Shown one piece after another: positions 59,273 through 64,000 of a stretch of 64,000 nt of DNA; the stretch's first letter is position 1, and each line of letters starts with the position of its first letter. The position numbers were made by a program, and so were the translations under genes. Source of the DNA: Bin87 sp963668585 (lineage in GTDB: Bacteria > Chloroflexota > Dehalococcoidia > Lucifugimonadales > UBA3495); contig OY764869.1 in NCBI GenBank assembly GCA_963668585.1, positions 1,488,001 through 1,552,000 on the forward strand, read 5' to 3'. Under the pieces are notes generated by a model. That model saw only the letters and a list, made by a program, of their open reading frames with translations, did not search any database and was not told where the DNA came from.

Positions 59273-60475
59273 TTAAACCGCTCCCGCTTCGCGCAGCGCC
59301 GCCACTTCCGCGCCGCTATATCCCAGTAGCCCGGTCAGGACGGCATCGGTATCCTGACCCAGGGTTGGCGGCGGCGCGAAGTTATCGGGGCTGCCGGTCT
59401 TGATGGGGTTGCCGGCGGTGCGGTAGGCGCCGGCGACCGGATGGTCGATTTCCACCACCATGTCGCGTAGCTGCACCTGTGGGTCGGCCAGGGCCTCGCC
59501 AATGTCGTTGACCGGGCCGCCGGGCACATCGTACTTCAGCAGCAGTTGCTCCCACTCGGCGCGCGGCTTTGTCATAAAGCCTGCCGTCAGGGCTGCTTCG
59601 AGCGCATCGCGGTTCTCGATGCGGGCGGGGGCGGTCGTGAAGCGCAGGTCTTCATCCATGCCCCGCAGCGCTTCGATTTCGCCGGCCATCATGCGCAGGG
59701 TCTTCATGGCGAATTCCTGGCTGGCGCAGTGAACCTGCACGTATTTGCCATCGGAGCATTGGAACGCGCCCACGGGCAGGTTGGACGGATGGCTGGAGCC
59801 GATGGGCTGCGGCACCTCGCCCGACACGAGGTAGAACTGGCCCAGGTGGGCTTGCAGGGCAATCTGAACGTCCAGCAGGGAGATATCCAGGCGGCGGCCC
59901 TCGCCGGTGACCCGCCGCCCGTACAGCGCGGAGGCGATGCTCAGGGCGGCCACGTAGCCGCCGACCATGTCGCCCACCGGAAAGCCCATGAACACCGGCG
60001 GCTGGCCGGGGTTGCCGGTGACGCTCATTCCGCCGCCCATGGCCTGCACGATGCCGTCGAAGCCGGGCCGCTCACGGTACGGCCCCTCTTGCCCGAAGGC
60101 CGACAGCGAGCAGGCGATGATGGACGGGTTGATTGCCTTCAACGATTCGTAGCCCAGTCCCAGGCGCTCCAGCACCGAAGGCCGGAATGCCTCGAGCGCC
60201 ACGTCGGACACGGCCACGAGCCGGCGGCAGACTTCCCTGCCTTCCGGCGTTCGCAGGTCTATGGTTACGCTCTTCTTGTTGCGGTTGAAGTTCAGGTAAT
60301 AGGCGCTCTCGCCGCCGAGGAAGTGGGGGCCGATGCGCCGCGACATATCCCCCACGGCGGGCTGCTCGATCTTGATTATCTCAGCGCCCATGTCGCCCAG
60401 CGTCCGCGCCGCCATCGGCCCGGCGATCGCCTGCGACATTTCGAGGATGCGGACACCCTGCATCGGAGGAGTCAT
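59273..60475 (-). CDS. CaiB/BaiF family CoA-transferase
   Basis: The 400-aa product starts MTPPMQGVRILEMSQAIAGP with the family's first CoA-binding segment. It contains MGAEIIKIEQPAVGDMSRRI and SVTIDLRTPEGREVCRRL, and the catalytic Asp region is FMGFPVGDMVGGYVAALSIA. Length is normal for a class III CoA-transferase (about 400 aa). The enzyme moves CoA between carboxylic acids, typically to activate a substrate for beta-oxidation. It is probably co-transcribed with the PrpD-family gene upstream (31-base gap). The exact acids are not readable. The upstream ribosome site is weak. Confidence 0.92.
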   Translation of the reverse strand: MTPPMQGVRILEMSQAIAGPMAARTLGDMGAEIIKIEQPAVGDMSRRIGPHFLGGESAYYLNFNRNKKSVTIDLRTPEGREVCRRLVAVSDVALEAFRPSVLERLGLGYESLKAINPSIIACSLSAFGQEGPYRERPGFDGIVQAMGGGMSVTGNPGQPPVFMGFPVGDMVGGYVAALSIASALYGRRVTGEGRRLDISLLDVQIALQAHLGQFYLVSGEVPQPIGSSHPSNLPVGAFQCSDGKYVQVHCASQEFAMKTLRMMAGEIEALRGMDEDLRFTTAPARIENRDALEAALTAGFMTKPRAEWEQLLLKYDVPGGPVNDIGEALADPQVQLRDMVVEIDHPVAGAYRTAGNPIKTGSPDNFAPPPTLGQDTDAVLTGLLGYSGAEVAALREAGAV

Positions 60476-60506
60476 AGTCTCTTGCTCATCTTTGCTGGTT
60501 GGTGGC

Positions 60507-61904
60507 CTATTCCGTGGACAGGAGGGCTGCCAGATCTCGCACGTCCTCCATTTCGTCCAGCGATTCTATGGCGGCGATGATTTGTTGCTGGCGTTCCGGG
60601 CTGATGACAGTTGACGTAAGGACGGCGAACTTCTCTTTCATTTCGGCCCACGACAGGGCATTCTCAGGGTCGCCCTTGGGGTATCGGATGTCGCTGCGCA
60701 GGAGGCGTCCGTCGGCGGTGGCGACCTCGGCCCAGGCGCGAAACTCGCGAGGGAAATGGGCGTCCAACTCCGGGTCGGTCACACACTTCACCCGCGGCAG
60801 GATGCGGCTTATCTCCGGGCGGTCAGGCACCCCGTCGGCGTATTCCTCCAGCGACGCGCGGCCATAGGCCAGGGCCACTGCCGCGCCGAAGGGCATGGAG
60901 AACTGCATATCCACGACTGTCCTGGGGTTGGCCTTGTCCGCTTCCGGAGACGATATCACCTTGAACCCGCCGCTGAGTACTCCGACGGTCACTTCCTCAA
61001 CGTCACCGGCCTCCAGGCCATGCGTCTTGCGGATGTCTATCAGGCAGTCTATGGGTCCCTGCTTGTAACGGCAGCAGGCATGGGGCTTGATTCCCGTGCG
61101 GGTAATCAGATATTCGTCCCCCAGGTCTTTCAGCACCAGCGACATGTCGGGGTTGCCGGAATAGGCTTGCAGGAAGCCGTCGCGCCCCTCGAGGATGGTG
61201 GTGGGGCCGGTGTAGCCGGAGCGGGCCAGCAGGGCCGCCCAGGAACCGCTGTGCGACGCCCAGCCGGGATGAAATCGCTTGGTCCAGGCTCCCTGCGCCA
61301 GGTATTCCATGCTGCCGGCGGTCTGGCTGCCCGCGATGCCCAGGGCGTGGATGAAGTCGTCGCCCTGCAGCCCCAGCAGCCGACCGGCCACCACCGCAGC
61401 GCCGAAAGCCCCGCAGGTGCCGGTGGGATGGAAGCCTCGCCCGTAATGCTCGGCAGGCTGCAATGCGCGGCCCAGCCGTACGATGACGTCGTACCCTGCA
61501 ACCACTGCGGTGATGAAGTCCTTACCCGACACATGGGCCAGGTCGGCCATCGAAAGGGCGGTGGGAAAGGCCACCACGCCCGGATGCAGCGACGCCTCGT
61601 TGTTCACGTCGTCCATCTCTATGCTGTGAAAGGCGGTGCCGTTGGCCATCGAAGCGTACTCCGGCAGCACTCGATGGGGCGTACCGACGACCACCGACGG
61701 CCCGGGGCGGTCCAACCGCTGCAGCGCATCAACGACAGCGCGCGCCGAGCCGGTGGTGGACCCGTTGAGCGTAACTGCGGCGAAGTCCAGGCACAGGTAC
61801 TTGGCCCAGTCGATCACCTCCGGCGACAGATCTTCGTACTCGAGCGCCTGCGCGAAGCTGCCCAGGGCGCGTGTCATGCCGGTTTCGTTGTTGTTCTGGA
61901 CCAT
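60507..61904 (-). CDS. MmgE/PrpD family protein
   Basis: The 465-aa protein starts at ATG 61904 (SD GGAGG) and has the PrpD-type features. Examples are HSIEMDDVNNEASLHPGVVA (active-site region), GRGFHPTGTCGAFGAAVVAG, HPGWASHSGSWAALLARSGY and GIKPHACCRYKQGPIDCLID. The family includes 2-methylcitrate and other small hydroxy-acid dehydratases. Many SAR202-like genomes carry several copies with CaiB genes. The substrate is uncertain. It is followed 31 bases later by the CoA-transferase on the same strand. Confidence 0.9.
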   Translation of the reverse strand: MVQNNNETGMTRALGSFAQALEYEDLSPEVIDWAKYLCLDFAAVTLNGSTTGSARAVVDALQRLDRPGPSVVVGTPHRVLPEYASMANGTAFHSIEMDDVNNEASLHPGVVAFPTALSMADLAHVSGKDFITAVVAGYDVIVRLGRALQPAEHYGRGFHPTGTCGAFGAAVVAGRLLGLQGDDFIHALGIAGSQTAGSMEYLAQGAWTKRFHPGWASHSGSWAALLARSGYTGPTTILEGRDGFLQAYSGNPDMSLVLKDLGDEYLITRTGIKPHACCRYKQGPIDCLIDIRKTHGLEAGDVEEVTVGVLSGGFKVISSPEADKANPRTVVDMQFSMPFGAAVALAYGRASLEEYADGVPDRPEISRILPRVKCVTDPELDAHFPREFRAWAEVATADGRLLRSDIRYPKGDPENALSWAEMKEKFAVLTSTVISPERQQQIIAAIESLDEMEDVRDLAALLSTE

Positions 61905-62008
61905 GGCTGAGGACCTCCATCAAGTATTGCAGCGACGGTTCTCAAAAAACTATTCGTCGTACCCGACCGGTTCGAAACCGGGTGTTACACTCGCCAAATC
62001 CAGCCCGC

Positions 62009-63187
62009 CTACAACCCCGACTCGTACAGGAAGTCGCCGGTGGGGTAGTTGTTGAGCAGATGGCGGGCGATGACCAGGCGCTGAATTTCGTTGGTTCCCT
62101 CGCCGATCATCATCAGCGGGGCGTCGCGGAAATGGCGCTCCACCGTCAGGTCCTGGGTGTAGCCGTAGCCGCCGTGGATGCGCATGGCATCGGTGGCGAC
62201 CTGTAAACACATCTCGCTAGCGAACAGCTTGGCCATTCCTGCTTCCATGTCGGCGCGCTCGCCACGGTCCTTTTTCTCGGCGGCGTGGAGCACCATCAGG
62301 TGGGCCGCCTGTATCTGGGTCGCCATGTTGGCCAGCATTATCTGCACACTCTGGTGTTCTCCGATGGGCTTGCCGAAGGTTTCGCGCTGCTTGGCGTACC
62401 GGGTCGATTCTTCCAGCGCGGCCCGCGCCACACCGAGGCAGCGGGCGGCAACATTGATGCGGCCCAACTCCAGCCCGCTCATTATCTGGTAGAAACCCTT
62501 GCCCTCCTCGCCGCTGACCAGGTTCCCGCCGGATACGCGGTAGTCCTCGAAGGACAGCTCGCAGGTATCCACGCCCTTGTAGCCCAGCTTCGATATGTCC
62601 CGAACCACGTTGAAGCCTGGCCCTTTCTCGGCGATGAAGATGCTGATGCCGCGCCGGGGCGGGTCGGCGTTCAGATCGGTCTTGGCGACCAGGGCGAAGG
62701 TGTTGCCGTGGCGGCCGTTGGTAATCAGGCTCTTGGCCCCGTTCACCACGTATTCGTCGCCTTCGCGGACGGCGCGAGTCTCGATGGCCTGGACGTCGCT
62801 GCCCGCGTTCGGCTCGGTGATGCAGATGCCGCCCCGCTTCTCGCCGGTCGCCATCAGGGGCAGGAATTGCTCCTTCTGCTCCGGTGTTCCATGGGTCGTG
62901 ACCATGTAGGCCATGATGAGGTGGGAGTTCAGTATCCCGCTCAGGCTCATCCATCCCCGGCAGATTTCCTCGATGACCAGGGCGTAGGACGTGACATCCA
63001 ACTCAAGCCCGCCGTACTCTTCGGGGATCACCGCGCCGAACAGGCCCAGTTCCTTCATCCGCTCCACCAAATCGAAGGGGTACTCGTCGGCGTGTTCCAT
63101 TTGCTGGGCGACAGGTTGGACTTCCCTGCGGACAAACTCTCTGATTGTGGCAACCATGCCGCGCTGCGCTTCAGTCAATTGAGGCAA
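62009..63187 (-). CDS. Acyl-CoA dehydrogenase
   Basis: I start at TTG 63187 because AGGAG lies 5 bases upstream; the longer frame has no ribosome site. The 392-aa product matches the usual length. Motifs include MKELGLFGAVIPEEYGGLEL, FLPLMATGEKRGGICITEPN (with AGSDVQAIET), INVAARCLGVARAALEESTR (with YAKQRETFGKPI), and near the C-terminus MMIGEGTNEIQRLVIARHLL, whose GEGTNE holds the probable catalytic Glu. It introduces a double bond in an acyl-CoA with FAD and needs an electron-transfer flavoprotein, which is not in view. It stands 104 bases from the PrpD-type gene on the same strand. Confidence 0.92.
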   Translation of the reverse strand: MPQLTEAQRGMVATIREFVRREVQPVAQQMEHADEYPFDLVERMKELGLFGAVIPEEYGGLELDVTSYALVIEEICRGWMSLSGILNSHLIMAYMVTTHGTPEQKEQFLPLMATGEKRGGICITEPNAGSDVQAIETRAVREGDEYVVNGAKSLITNGRHGNTFALVAKTDLNADPPRRGISIFIAEKGPGFNVVRDISKLGYKGVDTCELSFEDYRVSGGNLVSGEEGKGFYQIMSGLELGRINVAARCLGVARAALEESTRYAKQRETFGKPIGEHQSVQIMLANMATQIQAAHLMVLHAAEKKDRGERADMEAGMAKLFASEMCLQVATDAMRIHGGYGYTQDLTVERHFRDAPLMMIGEGTNEIQRLVIARHLLNNYPTGDFLYESGL

Positions 63188-63388
63188 AACCGCTCCTGAA
63201 ACCGGGCTGATATCGTGGCGGCATTTTATCACGCGCTGGGCGCAGCCAGGTTTGACACCCCAGGGGCGGCGCACTAAACTCGCCTGCAACCGCGTTGCCC
63301 GACAATCATCGGCTGGTGTTCTATCACGAAATGATGGCAGCCGCGTCCGCTTTCGACTCCCCAATGCTCGATATAGTGAGGTATCGCC

Positions 63389-63847
63389 ATGCCGGACAAG
63401 CCAGAATACATAGGCCTGCTCAACGACATTCGCCTGCAGGAGCACCGGGCTGGAGTTTACCTCAAGGCGTGGGCCGATAAGACCGGGCATCCGGGGCTGA
63501 AGGCCTGCCTCTCTGTGGTAGCCGAGCGCGAGACCAGCCACGGAGACATCTTCGACCGGCGAATTCGCGAGTTGGGCGGCGTCCCCGAGGACCAGGACGA
63601 CGCCTTGTTTGCCGAGCGGCTGCGCGTGGCCGGTTCAGACATGACCGACAGGGAAAAGATCGTCTGGATGCGCGAAGCACAATCTCGCGTAACCCTGCCC
63701 ACCGTGCGCCAGCGCTATGAGGCTGCCTCAGTTGATGAGTCTGTCGACCAGCTGACACGTTCTCTGATCAAGTGGTTCACCGAGGTGGAGGACGACTCCG
63801 GTACCTCCATGCGGGCGGTGTACGCGGAGATCGAGCAGGAGGACTAA
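63389..63847 (+). CDS. Ferritin-like domain protein, putative
   Basis: The 152-aa product starts at ATG 63389 with GAGG. It is all-helical with LLNDIRLQEHRAGVYLKAWA, CLSVVAERETSHGDIFDRRI and RELGGVPEDQDDALF. The E-R-E-T-S-H and Q-E-H sites resemble the di-iron ligands (E, E..H) of ferritin-like bundles. The C-terminus repeats helices (LTRSLIKWFTEVEDDSG, AVYAEIEQED). It could be a rubrerythrin-like or chaperone-type four-helix protein. The family is moderately sure and the function unknown. It is divergent from the acyl-CoA dehydrogenase. Confidence 0.55.
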   Translation: MPDKPEYIGLLNDIRLQEHRAGVYLKAWADKTGHPGLKACLSVVAERETSHGDIFDRRIRELGGVPEDQDDALFAERLRVAGSDMTDREKIVWMREAQSRVTLPTVRQRYEAASVDESVDQLTRSLIKWFTEVEDDSGTSMRAVYAEIEQED

Positions 63848-63851
63848 CCGG

Positions 63852-64000
63852 ATGAAATTCGGAGCCTTCTTGGTGGGCCAGCGCCTCCTGCCGCACGAGT
63901 AATACGCCGACAAGGTCTACGAGGACATTCCGCGCGGCGCGGAATTGGCTGGGATAGACCTGATTCACAAGGCGGCAAATGGCTCGTCGTTAGGGTTCCG
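63852..64000 (+). pseudogene. Start of a luciferase-type monooxygenase with in-frame stop
   Basis: From ATG 63852 the frame reads MKFGAFLVGQRLLPHE, then a TAA stop, then YADKVYEDIPRGAELAGIDL. This recalls the N-terminus of bacterial luciferase-like monooxygenases (MKFG.F, then a helix with AE.AE.LG). The stop and the changed helix suggest a broken copy. The window ends too early to judge. Confidence 0.35.

Noticed and set aside
61955..61990. CCGGTTTCGAACCGG-like T-arm suggesting a tRNA
   Set aside because: No acceptor, D or anticodon arms can be folded around it on either strand; it is a short palindrome only.

Overview
The window is one GC-rich stretch (the ORFs carry strong G/C bias at third positions) with no rRNA, tRNA or CRISPR array that I could recognise. 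The gene families suggest a monoderm-type member of the Chloroflexota (SAR202/Dehalococcoidia-like, possibly host- or sponge-associated). They are a Gram-positive style type IV secretion set, single-chain kinase/regulator proteins, CaiB/PrpD/acyl-CoA dehydrogenase catabolic genes, and giant Calx-beta, cadherin-like and LRR exported proteins. This assignment is inference from gene content only.

Region 1 (1 to about 28,780) is the inner part of an integrative or plasmid-like mobile element. A leftward operon (10,931 to 1) encodes conjugation parts: an exported protein, a TrbL/VirB6-like protein, two VirB2-like small membrane proteins, a PrgI-like protein, a VirB4 ATPase, a VirD4-like coupling ATPase and a replication-relaxation protein. 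A divergent control region holds a perfect 44-bp palindrome (11,005-11,048). Rightward from it runs a DNA-processing array: an HTH/coiled-coil protein, primase, Rad52-type annealing protein, a DUF7007-like protein, an orphan TSCPD domain, a Cas4-like nuclease, SSB, RadC, zinc proteins, a DUF6094-type methylase and an SNF2-type helicase. Most of these genes end in a strong GC hairpin, several sharing one core. The array leads into a compact ubiquitin-like cassette of the PRTRC type (24,172-27,596): a Ub-like protein (C), two unassigned proteins, an E2-like protein (B), a JAB peptidase (A) and an E1/ThiF protein. It is followed by a DUF2958 protein and a convergent HTH regulator. No ParB-type gene, relaxase or integrase is visible, so both element ends remain undefined.

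Region 2 (about 28,780 to 59,220) is a patchwork of very large exported proteins and insertion sequences. It holds a 2,136-aa Calx-beta protein with 321-bp tandem repeats, an IS607 element (serine recombinase plus TnpB) split by a complete IS21 element, and an aldehyde dehydrogenase. It also holds a single-polypeptide histidine kinase/receiver/DNA-binding protein, a 1,642-aa cadherin-like/arylsulfotransferase/Calx-beta protein, IS701, IS1380 and IS256 remnants, a frameshifted membrane protein gene, and an LRR protein fused to a zinc metallopeptidase.

Region 3 (59,273 to the end) looks like ordinary chromosome. A leftward group of CaiB-type CoA transferase, MmgE/PrpD protein and acyl-CoA dehydrogenase probably handles an acyl-CoA substrate. 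A ferritin-like protein and a broken luciferase-type monooxygenase start follow.
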